Source: Flavobacteriales bacterium
Lineage (GTDB): Bacteria; Bacteroidota; Bacteroidia; Flavobacteriales_C; GCA-002722245
NCBI GenBank assembly: GCA_002722245.1
Contig: PBLA01000019.1
Location: 62,001 to 126,000, forward strand
Length of the DNA stretch: 64,000 bases
Direction: 5' to 3'
Below the pieces are notes generated by a model. The model made no database searches. It was not told where the DNA came from and saw only the letters and a program-made list of their open reading frames with translations. The stretch's first letter is position 1; each line of letters opens with the position of its first letter. The position numbers and the translations under genes are program-made. Shown here piece after piece: positions 43,655-53,341 of this stretch.

Positions 43655-45415
43655 CTATTGATCGTCATTTTTAAATTGGTAATCAAATAAACGCTTGTAG
43701 TAACCATCTGCCCCCAAAAGTTCCTTATGTGTCCCTTGTTCCACCTTTTCCCCTTGATCCATAACAATGATTTGATCTGCATTTTGAATTGTAGACAAAC
43801 GATGGGCAATTACAATAGACGTCCTCCCTTCCGTTAATTTTTCAATCGCCCGCTGAATTAATTGTTCAGAGTGCGTATCCACCGAGGAGGTGGCCTCATC
43901 TAAAACAAGTATCTGAGGATTATATACATAAGCTCTGAGGAAGGCCAAAAGTTGACGTTGTCCAACAGAAAGAACAGCCCCACGTTCCCTGACCTGATAG
44001 TCATAACCACCATCAAGCCCCATAATGTAATCGTGTACACCAATTAATTTCGCTCCTTCTATTACGCGCGCTCGTGAGATTTCTGTATTATTTAATGTGA
44101 TATTATTTAAAATTGAATCATCAAACAAAAATACATCCTGAAGCACTACAGCAGTTACTCTCCTTAAATGCTCCAAAGTAAAATCATTGATATTTACACC
44201 ATCAATACAAATTGAGCCTTTGTCAATTTCATAAAACTTTGTAAGTACGTTAATAATTGACGACTTACCTGCACCAGTTGCACCAACCAACGCAAGAACC
44301 TGGCCTTTACCAACCTCAAAAGATAAATTCTTTAAAACCGGCACCCCTTTTTTATAGGCAAAAGAAACCTCCTTAAAAGAGATGTGTCCCTCCACCTGTA
44401 TATCAGCCTCGTATCCTTCGTCCGATATATGTTCATTAGTATCCAACACATTAAATACCCGATTAGCCGCTACCATACCCATTTGCAACGTGTTGAATCG
44501 ATCCGCTAATTGACGAATAGGCCGGTAAATCATATGGATAAATAAAATAAACGCCATCACATCACCAATCTGGGCATACCCCGAAATCACACCTTTCGCA
44601 CCCCACCACACCAATAAAGCAATAGATCCCGCAGACAACACCTCAACAACAGGAAAAAATACAGCATTCGCCCAAACCGTTTTTACCCAAGCATCACGAT
44701 GTTTTTTATTCACCTCCTTAAACCGTCTCATTTCTTCCTCCTCTCGATTAAAGATTTGAACGATATTCATTCCCGTAACATGCTCCTGAATAAATGTATT
44801 AATCGCAGCTACATTTTTTCTCACCTCAATAAATGCAGATTTGATGGCCTTTTTAAATAAAATCGTCGAAACAATTAAAACAGGCACAGGAATCAAAACA
44901 ATCAAAGTTAGTTTCCAATTGATGTATACCATAAATACGAGAACCATTATCAATTGCAGAATATCCGAAATGATATTTAGCAACCCGGAAGAAAAAACAT
45001 CTGCAATAGTTTGAATATCGCTTGTCACTCTTGTAACCAAAGCACCAATCGGGGTATTATCAAAATAAGTTAATTTGAATTGAACAACATGCTTAAAAAG
45101 TTTCTTCCTTATATTCAGAATAACACTTTGCCCCAACCAATTCGCTAAATAAGATTGTAAAAACTGCATAAACGCATGCACAACCAACAACCCAAGTAAA
45201 ACTAAAATAATCTGCCTTAACCCTTCTGTATCACCAAACTGAATTTTATCATCAACAGCAATCTTAATCAAGTAAGTACGAACAGGAGCCATAAAAGACA
45301 GTAATATGGTAATAAGGGCAGTACCATAAAATGCTGTTCGAAAAGGACGTACATATTTCATCGTACGCTTGAGTACTTTACCATCAATTGCTTTTCCCGT
45401 TATCGAATTACCCAC
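43655..45415 (-). CDS. ABC exporter (MsbA/MDR-like fused permease-ATPase)
   Basis: 586 residues. Six transmembrane helices lie at about 20-310 and a C-terminal ATPase at 350-580 has Walker A GATGAGKSS, signature LSVGQRQLLAFLRA, Walker B ILVLDEATSSVD and the H-loop IAHRLST. The signature is LSVGQ rather than LSGGQ. It is a half-transporter of the MsbA/LmrA group that exports lipids or drugs as a dimer. The stop of truA is 2 nt upstream, so it is translated from the same transcript. Confidence 0.93.
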   Translation of the reverse strand: MGNSITGKAIDGKVLKRTMKYVRPFRTAFYGTALITILLSFMAPVRTYLIKIAVDDKIQFGDTEGLRQIILVLLGLLVVHAFMQFLQSYLANWLGQSVILNIRKKLFKHVVQFKLTYFDNTPIGALVTRVTSDIQTIADVFSSGLLNIISDILQLIMVLVFMVYINWKLTLIVLIPVPVLIVSTILFKKAIKSAFIEVRKNVAAINTFIQEHVTGMNIVQIFNREEEEMRRFKEVNKKHRDAWVKTVWANAVFFPVVEVLSAGSIALLVWWGAKGVISGYAQIGDVMAFILFIHMIYRPIRQLADRFNTLQMGMVAANRVFNVLDTNEHISDEGYEADIQVEGHISFKEVSFAYKKGVPVLKNLSFEVGKGQVLALVGATGAGKSSIINVLTKFYEIDKGSICIDGVNINDFTLEHLRRVTAVVLQDVFLFDDSILNNITLNNTEISRARVIEGAKLIGVHDYIMGLDGGYDYQVRERGAVLSVGQRQLLAFLRAYVYNPQILVLDEATSSVDTHSEQLIQRAIEKLTEGRTSIVIAHRLSTIQNADQIIVMDQGEKVEQGTHKELLGADGYYKRLFDYQFKNDDQ

Positions 45416-45417
45416 AG

Positions 45418-46170
45418 TTACCTTATCGCTTTTATCAATTCATCAGGATATTGAATGGCTGATAAAAACAACCCTTGAGCAGGAGCGCTCACGCCTGCCT
45501 CTCCTCTATCTCTCGCTTCAATTATTCGTTTCATATCCTCCGGACTTCGTTTTCCTAAACCAATTTCCACTAAAGTTCCCACAATTGCACGAACCATATT
45601 TCTTAAAAATCTATTGGCTGTTATAGATATAACTATCTCCTCCCCAATAAGATTCAACTCCACCTCCATCACGTCGCAAATATTCGTTTTAGCATCCGTA
45701 TGTAATTTAGAAAAAGAGGTAAAATCAGAATAATCCAATATAAAACTAGCCGCCTTTTGCATAGCATGCACATCTAGCGACTGACGCACCCACCACCTGT
45801 TTTCATTAAATGGGTTTTTAACTAATGTAATGTAATAATGATATTGACGCGCAGTCGCACTAAAACGCGCATGAAAGTCTTTTTGAACACCTCGTAGTGC
45901 TTTAATAACAATCGAATTTGGAACAACCGCATTTAACTTATAGTGTAATTGCTCTGTATCTAAACCCTCCTTTACGCAATCAAAATGGGCATAAAAGTCA
46001 TTCGCATGTACACCTGTATCTGTTCTGCCACACCCAGTTACTTTAATTTCCTCTCCTAAGAGCATGCTCAACTTCTGCTCAAGTGTTTCCTGAACAGAAG
46101 GAGAAGAAGGTTGAATTTGCCAACCATTAAAAGTCAAACCATTATATGCTAACCTCAATAAATACCTCAT
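45418..46170 (-). CDS. truA: tRNA pseudouridine synthase A
   Basis: 250 residues. The catalytic Asp lies in the conserved GRTDTGVHA near residue 52, followed by FHARFSATARQYHYYI and FTSFSK and the C-terminal FLRNMVRAIVGTLVEIGLGK. It isomerises uridines 38-40 of the anticodon arm. It begins 53 nt after the cutA stop and ends 2 nt before the ABC exporter start. Confidence 0.96.
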   Translation of the reverse strand: MRYLLRLAYNGLTFNGWQIQPSSPSVQETLEQKLSMLLGEEIKVTGCGRTDTGVHANDFYAHFDCVKEGLDTEQLHYKLNAVVPNSIVIKALRGVQKDFHARFSATARQYHYYITLVKNPFNENRWWVRQSLDVHAMQKAASFILDYSDFTSFSKLHTDAKTNICDVMEVELNLIGEEIVISITANRFLRNMVRAIVGTLVEIGLGKRSPEDMKRIIEARDRGEAGVSAPAQGLFLSAIQYPDELIKAIR

Positions 46171-46223
46171 TATACTTTATTTCCCCAAAAAAATTATCGT
46201 TACACCCACTCAAAACGTCGCAC

Positions 46224-46535
46224 TCATTTCACTTGATCATTTACCCAGGCTAAATATTGTTTATCCGCTTCCTGACAAGCTAAGCTAAAAATGGCAGGAA
46301 CATCATATGAATGCAGTTCTTTTATTCGATTAGCTAAATCCGTAAAACTACCCTGAATCGATTTAATCAAAAGAACAACCTCATGATCCTCCACCAGCTC
46401 ACCTTCCCAAAAATAAAAGGATTCCATTCCTGGAATAATGTTTACACAAGCACAACGTTTTTCACGTACCAAAGATTTACCAATCATCCGAGCCTCCTCT
46501 TTAGAAGCACAAACTGTATAAACAAGCTCTATCAT
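46224..46535 (-). CDS. cutA: CutA-like divalent-ion tolerance protein
   Basis: 103 residues, ferredoxin-like trimer family. Core motifs KRCACVNIIPGMESFYFWEGEL and ELHSYDVPAIFSL are present, including the Cys and the HSYDVP block. CutA is tied to copper tolerance and trimer scaffolds. The start ATG overlaps the acylphosphatase stop by 4 nt (ATGA). Confidence 0.93.
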   Translation of the reverse strand: MIELVYTVCASKEEARMIGKSLVREKRCACVNIIPGMESFYFWEGELVEDHEVVLLIKSIQGSFTDLANRIKELHSYDVPAIFSLACQEADKQYLAWVNDQVK

Positions 46536-46804
46536 CTTCTAATTTCAAAAAATTTGAACCCAACAATTTCTCCTGGCTCCACATCAATTTTAGAAACTCG
46601 AGCCATAACCGGGCCATTATAAACCCACTCTAAAAACTCATCCGCTTTCATTTGAGTAGTTTCTATTTCGGCATATACCGTACCATCGGGCTCATTTCTA
46701 CAAAACCCTTTAATACTTCTTTCATTGGCCACTTGTGCAGTGAAGTTTCTAAACCCAACACGCTGAACCCTTCCGTGAATTTTTATGTTTAAATGAATCA
46801 TCAT
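46532..46804 (-). CDS. acyP: acylphosphatase
   Basis: 90 residues from ATG 46804 (a second ATG follows at once; a GTG at 46813 is less likely). The active site loop GRVQRVGFRNFTAQ with the catalytic Arg, and the GFCRNEPDGTVYAEIE segment with the catalytic Asn, are intact. It hydrolyses acyl phosphates such as 1,3-bisphosphoglycerate. The stop overlaps the start of cutA by 4 nt, and it is the first gene of the run that ends at the FtsX-like permease. Confidence 0.94.
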   Translation of the reverse strand: MMIHLNIKIHGRVQRVGFRNFTAQVANERSIKGFCRNEPDGTVYAEIETTQMKADEFLEWVYNGPVMARVSKIDVEPGEIVGFKFFEIRR

Positions 46805-46858
46805 TGTTACCACAAAAGTATTAATTTAGAATGGCATTCACCTTGAACTCGTTATGAA

Positions 46859-47536
46859 ATGATTGAACAATCTACCTTAACCTTTTTAACCGAATTACAA
46901 GAGAACAATAACAGAGACTGGTTCAACGATCATCGAAAAAAATATGAAATCGCGAGGGATAATTTTGCTGCATTCGTTGAGCAACTTATTCTTGATCTGT
47001 CCAAAATGGATGAATTTATTACAGAGGCAACACCCAAAAATGCCATTTTTAGAATTTTTAAAGATGTTCGGTTTTCCAAGGATAAATCACCATACAAAAC
47101 CCATTTTAGCGCCTCCATTGCAAAAGGAGGTAGAAAAAGTATGTATCCTGGATACTACATTCATCTTGAGCCCAATAATAAATCACTTTTAGCAAGTGGC
47201 ATTTGGCGTCCGCAACCCGAAATCCTCAAATCCGTTCGTCAGGAAATCGCATACAATCATAAAGCGTACGAAAAAATCATATCGCATAGCGCATTCACCC
47301 GCGCTTTTGGAACCGTGGAAGGAAACAGACTTGTTCGTCCACCTAAAGGATTTGACAAAGACCACCCTGCAATCGAACATTTAAAAATGAAAGACTTTGT
47401 TGTCCATCATAAAGTCCAAGACATCGAGATTTGCAAATCCGAATTCAATAATTATTGCGTAGAAACGTTTAAAATCGCCCAGCCTTTTTCTGCCTACTTC
47501 CGAGGGCCCGTATACGATGTACTCGAAAGCGAATAA
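46859..47536 (+). CDS. DUF2461 (TIGR02453) family protein
   Basis: 225 residues. The family motifs NNRDWFNDHRKKYE at the start, FRIFKDVRFSKDKSPYKTHF and GYYIHLEPNNKSLLASGIW, and the C-terminal PKGFDKDHP are all clear. The role is unknown. Cytoplasmic. It is divergent from the acylphosphatase operon (54 nt between starts) and followed after 36 nt by the phosphoesterase gene. Confidence 0.92.
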   Translation: MIEQSTLTFLTELQENNNRDWFNDHRKKYEIARDNFAAFVEQLILDLSKMDEFITEATPKNAIFRIFKDVRFSKDKSPYKTHFSASIAKGGRKSMYPGYYIHLEPNNKSLLASGIWRPQPEILKSVRQEIAYNHKAYEKIISHSAFTRAFGTVEGNRLVRPPKGFDKDHPAIEHLKMKDFVVHHKVQDIEICKSEFNNYCVETFKIAQPFSAYFRGPVYDVLESE

Positions 47537-47572
47537 AGCAATATTAAACACATTCATTCTTACACCACGCGT

Positions 47573-48070
47573 ATGACAAAAATCCTTATTCTCTCGGACA
47601 CACACTCCTATCTCGACCCCCGATTAAAAAAACATATTCAATCCGTTGACATGGTATGGCATGGAGGTGACATCGGTAACATTTCGGTTATGGACGAAAT
47701 AAATACCCTCAAACCCGTAATTGGAGTACAAGGAAACATTGATGATCATGTGGTTAAAGCCGAATATCCCAAAAATCAAATTTTCGAACTTCACGGAAAA
47801 AAAATAATCATCACACATATAGCAGGGTATCCAAAGAGGTATAAACCACAAGCCATAAATCTCATACAAAAAGAACGCCCTGACATTTTTATATGCGGTC
47901 ACTCACACGTACTCAAAGTGATGTATGATGAAGATTTAAAACATCTTCACATCAATCCTGGAGCCTGCGGAAAACATGGATTTCACAAAGTACAAACAGC
48001 CGTCAAAATAAAGATATCTGAAGAAGGGATAAGTAATGACGTAGAAATCATTGAATTGGAAAGAAGATAA
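47573..48070 (+). CDS. metallophosphoesterase (YfcE/MJ0936-type)
   Basis: 165 residues. Metal ligands of the calcineurin-like phosphoesterase fold are seen: SDTHS (residues 8-12), GGDIGN, GNIDDH, THIAG and CGHSHVLKV. The length and order match the single-domain YfcE family, which hydrolyses phosphodiesters with Mn2+. It probably shares a transcript with the DUF2461 gene and ends 20 nt from the convergent ABC ATPase gene. Confidence 0.92.
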   Translation: MTKILILSDTHSYLDPRLKKHIQSVDMVWHGGDIGNISVMDEINTLKPVIGVQGNIDDHVVKAEYPKNQIFELHGKKIIITHIAGYPKRYKPQAINLIQKERPDIFICGHSHVLKVMYDEDLKHLHINPGACGKHGFHKVQTAVKIKISEEGISNDVEIIELERR

Positions 48071-48089
48071 CCCTTTTTAGGACCATTCA

Positions 48090-48650
48090 TCAAAAAGAAA
48101 TTAAATCCGTCTTTATAGAATCCGCAAAATGCTGATCATGGGTAGAACAAAAAATCAAGCAATCCTTTTTTAACTCATGTATAATATCTGATAAATGCAA
48201 TTTGCTTTTCATATCAAAATACACGGTTGGCTCATCCAAAAACAACACATCCGGTTTTTTCAATAACTGACGAATCACACAAAGCTTACGAAATTGACCG
48301 TCACTTAACTCATCCAAAAACCGATCCCACGGAATCGCCAAATCAAACTTACTTAACCAAGCCTCTTTTTCCTCGCTAGACGAGTCCACTCCAAAACTTA
48401 AAAAATCTTCCACTGAAAGATAAACTCCTTTTGAAATGGATGAATCCACCCATCCAATTGATTCAAAATTAGAAACAACCTCTCCAGAAATAGGCTGTAC
48501 CAAACCAGCCAGCGTTTTCAAAAAAGTGGATTTACCAACCCCATTATCACCTAACAACACAACAACTTCCCCTTTTCTCCAACTTTTGGAAAAAGAGTCA
48601 GCAAATAGAGCCTTCGTATAACCAATATGTAAATTATTAACTTCTAACAC
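48090..48650 (-). CDS. iron/cobalamin-type ABC importer ATPase, short form
   Basis: 186 residues. Walker A GDNGVGKST near 33, signature LSDGQFRKLCVI, Walker B VLFLDEP and H-loop STHDQHF are present. At 186 residues it is shorter than the usual 250-residue FecE/BtuD, and the signature is LSDGQ in place of LSGGQ. The shortening is from the C-terminal regulatory part. It overlaps the permease gene by 14 nt and ends the operon. Confidence 0.88.
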   Translation of the reverse strand: MLEVNNLHIGYTKALFADSFSKSWRKGEVVVLLGDNGVGKSTFLKTLAGLVQPISGEVVSNFESIGWVDSSISKGVYLSVEDFLSFGVDSSSEEKEAWLSKFDLAIPWDRFLDELSDGQFRKLCVIRQLLKKPDVLFLDEPTVYFDMKSKLHLSDIIHELKKDCLIFCSTHDQHFADSIKTDLISF

Positions 48651-49620
48651 CTGATATTCGTTTAATCAAAAAGTAAACTATAACGGGCACCCCTAAAACA
48701 CTTAAAACAGCATTAAGTGGAAGTATAAAGCCACCCAGCGCACCCCGAGCAATCAAATCAGCCAACAACACCAAAATAGCCCCAAACAACACCGTCATAG
48801 GAAGTAATTTATTCACATTAGATGTCTTAAAAAACAACTTCAAAATATTCGGAACAACAATACCCACAAAAGCAATTGGACCAACAAAACTTGTAATTAA
48901 ACCAATCCAAACACCAAAAACAAGTAAAAGTAAACGCTTGTTAAAAGAAACAGATTTCTTTGTAAGCAACTTTAATTCAGCATCCCCTAAAGCATACACA
49001 TTTAACCAAGATGCATATCTTTTCATAAAACCAAAACCAACTACACTAATCAGAGCCAAACCGCCTAAAGCATAAAAGTTAACCCGATTAAAACTACCCA
49101 TCCCCCAAAACACATAATTTTTCATTCCCACCGCATCACTCAATTGTAAGAGCACCTCCAGCATGGCATAACTCCCATAACTCAATAACAAACCAATAAT
49201 TAAAACAAACGTTAAATTCAACGATTTTCCAGCAACAGCAATTAAAAGAAATAAAAAAAACAATGCACCGAGCACTGCAAAAACACTTAATCCTAACCAT
49301 TCAAACTGACTCGATACAGCCGGAATCAAATAAAAAACACCCACGCCAAGACTAGCACCCGAATTAACCCCCAAGGTAGTAGGGCCCGCAAGCGGATTTT
49401 TAAATAACGTTTGAATTCCCAATCCAATTAATCCACAGCTAGCCCCCACTACAATGGACAGGCAAGCCCTCAACAATCTCGATTGTAAAATATTACCTTC
49501 TACAGAATCAAAACGATCAAATGCATGCAGTAAATCAATATCCACCGATCCCAGCAAAAGCTCCAAAACCACCAATGCCAACAAAACAAAAAATAATATG
49601 ATTACCCCTCTATTCTTCAA
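48637..49620 (-). CDS. FecCD/BtuC-type ABC importer permease
   Basis: 327 residues with nine to ten membrane segments, matching the FecCD family. The conserved motif GLGIQTLFKNPLAGPTTLGVNSGASLGV is present, and SFVGPIAFVGIVVPNI is the coupling-helix region that contacts the ATPase. It imports an iron-siderophore, heme or cobalamin with its partners. It overlaps the binding-protein gene by 11 nt and the ATPase gene by 14 nt. Confidence 0.92.
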   Translation of the reverse strand: MKNRGVIILFFVLLALVVLELLLGSVDIDLLHAFDRFDSVEGNILQSRLLRACLSIVVGASCGLIGLGIQTLFKNPLAGPTTLGVNSGASLGVGVFYLIPAVSSQFEWLGLSVFAVLGALFFLFLLIAVAGKSLNLTFVLIIGLLLSYGSYAMLEVLLQLSDAVGMKNYVFWGMGSFNRVNFYALGGLALISVVGFGFMKRYASWLNVYALGDAELKLLTKKSVSFNKRLLLLVFGVWIGLITSFVGPIAFVGIVVPNILKLFFKTSNVNKLLPMTVLFGAILVLLADLIARGALGGFILPLNAVLSVLGVPVIVYFLIKRISGVRS

Positions 49621-50605
49621 GAGAAACTATTTCAAAAAATCGTCCCTTAGCCCCATTAAACAGAACCTCGTGCAGATCATTAATAATTAAATGAGAATTT
49701 AAAACACTCTGTTGAAAGTAGTCCGATTGCGTCGTATTACAATAAATCATCCGCGCAGGATAATTATCCAATGTTAAAATATGCGCCATCCTTTTTTGAT
49801 ACCCCTCTTTAGACAAACCCCAATCCATAAAAAGTAAAAAATTCTGGCTACCAAGCGCTAAAATAGCTTGCTCATCCGATATCTTCTCACTTTTTTCGCT
49901 TCCATTCACACAAACCGGTTTTGCACCAGCAAAACGTATTAAATTGCTTACATACGTATCACATCCAGGCTCATACCAACCGCTCCCAAAATTATCCAAT
50001 TTAAGCACCATTTTCTCAGCATTCACTTTGTAAGTCTTAAAACACTTGAGCTTATCATTAATTACATTCTCAGCCTTTTCATTGGCACCAACCAATGGAG
50101 CTATCAATGATAAAAAATCCAATCTACGAAGAGGGTCGGACTCCAAATACTCATCGCAAACCAACTTTACTTGATCAAAAGACTTTACTTGATCAAGTTG
50201 ATACGAGTTACAAATAATCAAATCAGGGTCTAGAGCCATAATCCTTTCCAAATCTATCTGATCACCTTGGCCAACAGATTTAACATGGGACCCAACATGC
50301 GTTAAACGATCATGATTTAATACACCAACCACATTTGTCTCCGCATTTAATGCCTGAAAATAATTGTAAAAAGGCGTGGCCAAAAGAACAATTCTATTAT
50401 ACGTCTTGTTTTCAAGAGTGGAGAGAACAACACGATCAGTAGAAAAGGTTTTAATTGTATCCGTTCCTACAGAAAATAGTGCATGCCTTTTGGAAACGGA
50501 AGAATGTTCAGCCGAACACGAAAACAAAACCAAACACCACCCCCAAAGAAAAACAGCACACCATGTGCACAAAAACGCTTTTATTCGTAACCAATTAGAG
50601 ACCAT
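49610..50605 (-). CDS. iron/cobalamin-type ABC importer substrate-binding lipoprotein
   Basis: 331 residues from ATG 50605 (the frame is open 18 codons further). The lipobox FSC follows the hydrophobic stretch FLCTWCAVFLWGWCLVLFSCSAE. The core has the FecB/BtuF pattern: RIVLLATPFYNYFQALNAETNVVGV, GDQIDLERIMALDPDLIICNSYQ and the C-terminal lobe. The ligand (iron chelate or cobamide) cannot be inferred; no riboswitch was seen. It starts within the last 11 nt of the asparagine synthetase gene. Confidence 0.88.
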   Translation of the reverse strand: MVSNWLRIKAFLCTWCAVFLWGWCLVLFSCSAEHSSVSKRHALFSVGTDTIKTFSTDRVVLSTLENKTYNRIVLLATPFYNYFQALNAETNVVGVLNHDRLTHVGSHVKSVGQGDQIDLERIMALDPDLIICNSYQLDQVKSFDQVKLVCDEYLESDPLRRLDFLSLIAPLVGANEKAENVINDKLKCFKTYKVNAEKMVLKLDNFGSGWYEPGCDTYVSNLIRFAGAKPVCVNGSEKSEKISDEQAILALGSQNFLLFMDWGLSKEGYQKRMAHILTLDNYPARMIYCNTTQSDYFQQSVLNSHLIINDLHEVLFNGAKGRFFEIVSLEE

Positions 50606-52559
50606 ACACCTTTTTCCACACTGCAAACGCAATAAATTTAAACATCCTTTGATTTTCAACGCGATTCACCTGATTAAAAAACTGATCATAATCGTTCATT
50701 AAAGACGTATAATTAAAATATTCCTCTAAATCAGGAGTGAAATACTTTTTAAATTCATCCTTGGCCTCAAAAACCCATTGATTATTCGGTGTAACATACC
50801 CCATTTTATCCTTTCTATGATAGACTTCTTTGGGTAAAATATGCTGGGTAGCCTCCTTTAAAAGGTACTTTTTCACACCCTTTTGAATCTTATAAGCACC
50901 TGGAATTTTAAACACATACTCTATAAGACGAATATCATCAGAAAAAGGCGTTCTAGCCTCAACACTATGCCACATACTGCATCGATCCTCACATTTTAAA
51001 TATTGCTTCAATCGCGTGTTATAGAATTCATGTTTTAAAATTCCATTGAATGATTTAGGCGGCTTAGCCTTTGACTTCTTATACCCCCTTTTACCATATT
51101 CATTTAATAGCTCAAGCGAAAGATACTGATGTTCAGATTGTACCTTTTGAATAATTTTCTTAAACACAAATGAAGGCATTGACTGAAGGCCGTAATACTT
51201 TAAATACTGCTTCACAAAAAACTGAATACCAGACGATAACGAATCAAAACTCTTAAGTTCACCCACCAATCTATTAATATTTCCTGCACGCAAATCATCC
51301 ATCCATTGATTAATGTGATAAGGCAAATACCCGCCAAACAGTTCATCCCCTCCCTGACCATCTAGAACCACCTTCACACCACTTTCTTTCACCCGCTTCA
51401 TAACGCTAAATTGAGCATACGTGCTCGTAGAAAAAAGAGGAACATCTTGCGCATATATCAACTCCTCAATATCCTGAACTAACCCCTCCGAATGAGGATA
51501 AATAAAATGTGATTTCGCACCAATCTGCTCATTTACACAATTTGCGAATTGAGTTTCATCAAACTCATCAATCCTTGAAGACGAGGTGAAGGTAAAAATC
51601 TCCTCTTTTCCCAAAGCAGCCATTTGAGTTACAATAGCGGAACTATCAATTCCGCCACTTAAACAGGCACCTACCAAAACATCAGAGCGCAATCTTAAAT
51701 CAATGGATGACTTAAAAAGGCGTGAAATCTCCTCAATATACTCAACCTCCTTCACCCCATCAATTGACCCTCTTTGCGCATTAAATTTTAACTCATAATA
51801 CTGCTCCACATCCAATGTCCAACTGGAAAAATCCAAACGAAGGACTTTTCCAGGTTCAAGCTCCAAAACACCTTCAAACAATCCTTGAGGTTCACGTTCC
51901 AATTGAGCAAACGCTAAATAATCAAACGCAGCCGCTTTATTAATCTTCCGAGGGATTAATCCACTCATCACAAGAGCCTTTTGCTCTGAAGAAAAAATAA
52001 AATGAGTCGGTGAGAAATAATAATAAAAAGGCTTTACTCCAAAACGATCTCTGGATGCAAAAAGCGTGCGCTGTTCAACATTATAAATCGCAAAAGCCCA
52101 CATACCGTTAAATCGGTCTACACAAGACTCTCCCCATTGGATGTATGCTTTTAAAACCACCTCTGCATCCGTTCCCGACTTAAACTGAACACCCTCTGCC
52201 TGTAATTCCTGTTTAATCTCCAAGTAATTATACACCTCACCATTATACGTCAACCAATAATTACCCGTATCATCTGCCATTGGTTCATGACCCAATGCCG
52301 ATAAGTCTAAAATAGACAAGCGTTGATGACCAAACCACCCAATTGATTCAGCAGGCGCTTGTGTGTAGGCTAAATAATTAATTCCATCAAGCTTCTTTAC
52401 AGATTGAGGCGTAGCCATCGGAAAAGCACTAAAACGATCAAAAAGCACCGATCCCTCATCATCAGGACCACGATGCTGGATAAGCTTATTCATTCGGTTT
52501 CCAATGGACAAAATATCCGTTCCTGGTTGTCTGGAAAATATACCATTAATCCCACACAT
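50595..52559 (-). CDS. asnB: asparagine synthetase, glutamine-hydrolysing
   Basis: 654 residues. Cys2 after the initiator Met (MCGINGIF) is the glutaminase nucleophile. RLSILDLSALGHEP, YNGEVYNY and DAEVVLKAY complete the glutaminase domain. The synthetase domain has the PPi loop ACLSGGIDSSAIV and the later LDGQGGDELFGGYLPYH and EARTPFSDDIRLIEY. The C-terminal part is long, as in AsnB/WbpS-like forms. It starts directly behind the methyltransferase stop (adjacent bases) and overlaps the ABC binding-protein start by 11 nt, an odd link between amino acid amidation and metal import. Confidence 0.9.
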   Translation of the reverse strand: MCGINGIFSRQPGTDILSIGNRMNKLIQHRGPDDEGSVLFDRFSAFPMATPQSVKKLDGINYLAYTQAPAESIGWFGHQRLSILDLSALGHEPMADDTGNYWLTYNGEVYNYLEIKQELQAEGVQFKSGTDAEVVLKAYIQWGESCVDRFNGMWAFAIYNVEQRTLFASRDRFGVKPFYYYFSPTHFIFSSEQKALVMSGLIPRKINKAAAFDYLAFAQLEREPQGLFEGVLELEPGKVLRLDFSSWTLDVEQYYELKFNAQRGSIDGVKEVEYIEEISRLFKSSIDLRLRSDVLVGACLSGGIDSSAIVTQMAALGKEEIFTFTSSSRIDEFDETQFANCVNEQIGAKSHFIYPHSEGLVQDIEELIYAQDVPLFSTSTYAQFSVMKRVKESGVKVVLDGQGGDELFGGYLPYHINQWMDDLRAGNINRLVGELKSFDSLSSGIQFFVKQYLKYYGLQSMPSFVFKKIIQKVQSEHQYLSLELLNEYGKRGYKKSKAKPPKSFNGILKHEFYNTRLKQYLKCEDRCSMWHSVEARTPFSDDIRLIEYVFKIPGAYKIQKGVKKYLLKEATQHILPKEVYHRKDKMGYVTPNNQWVFEAKDEFKKYFTPDLEEYFNYTSLMNDYDQFFNQVNRVENQRMFKFIAFAVWKKVYGL

Positions 52560-53294
52560 CTACCCATTCTTTATTTGGTAACATAAAATAGAAGTTGCTA
52601 TGGCTACATTAAGCGATTCAGCCTTTGACTCCACACTCGAAGGAATACAAATCCTTTGAACATTATCTCCCCATGATGTGGACACCCCATGAGATTCACT
52701 TCCCATCACCAACACCCCTTTGGACAATCCAGCCAGTTGCTCAGGAGCCTCACCCGCTAGATCTGCAATAAACACAGGAACATCATGCGGTTTTTGACGA
52801 ATAAACTCCTCCACACTTAATACTACTGGAATGCGATGAGCAAAAGCCCCCATAGTACTCTGAATCACTTTAGGATTATAAAATTCTACCGCATCAAACG
52901 AACAAATTACTTGATGAATTCCAAACCACTCTGCAGTTCTAATAATGGTACCTAAATTTCCTGGATCCGAAATCCCGTCCAGAAATAAAATTTCTCTTTC
53001 CCAATCGATATTCGGAGATTCTTTTTGATGAACCACAGCAATCGCCTCTCTGTTCGTCATCAAAGCACTTGCATTCTCCAAAACTGATTCCTCCACTACA
53101 ATAGGATTCAACGTATTAATTTCAGGATACTCCGAAAAAATATTCGGACTACAATACACTTCCTCTACAGTAAAAGAACTTCCAATTAACGATAACACCC
53201 CCTTACGCCCTTCTACAACAAACAAATTATTCATTGTTCTGAATTTCTTTTGCTGAAGCGACTTAATGAACTTTATCTTATTTTTGGAAAGCAT
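52560..53294 (-). CDS. TrmH family RNA 2'-O-methyltransferase
   Basis: 244 residues from ATG 53294 (five codons further are open). The SPOUT knot motifs are ISDPGNLGTIIRTAEWFGIHQVICS, VLVMGSESHGVS and ICIPSSVESKAESLNVAIATSI. An N-terminal RNA-binding extension (FRTMNNLFVVEGRKGV) is the RlmB/SpoU substrate-binding type. It methylates rRNA or tRNA; the site is uncertain. First gene of the run with asnB and the ABC importer. Confidence 0.92.
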   Translation of the reverse strand: MLSKNKIKFIKSLQQKKFRTMNNLFVVEGRKGVLSLIGSSFTVEEVYCSPNIFSEYPEINTLNPIVVEESVLENASALMTNREAIAVVHQKESPNIDWEREILFLDGISDPGNLGTIIRTAEWFGIHQVICSFDAVEFYNPKVIQSTMGAFAHRIPVVLSVEEFIRQKPHDVPVFIADLAGEAPEQLAGLSKGVLVMGSESHGVSTSWGDNVQRICIPSSVESKAESLNVAIATSILCYQIKNG

Positions 53295-53341
53295 TTTTTT
53301 GAGGCACAATTTGTGGCTAATTTAACCATTCTTAACGGCAT

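Noticed and set aside
50606-52559. Cobalamin riboswitch for the FecBCD-type importer
   Set aside because: No leader exists; the importer genes follow asnB directly within one coupled transcript.
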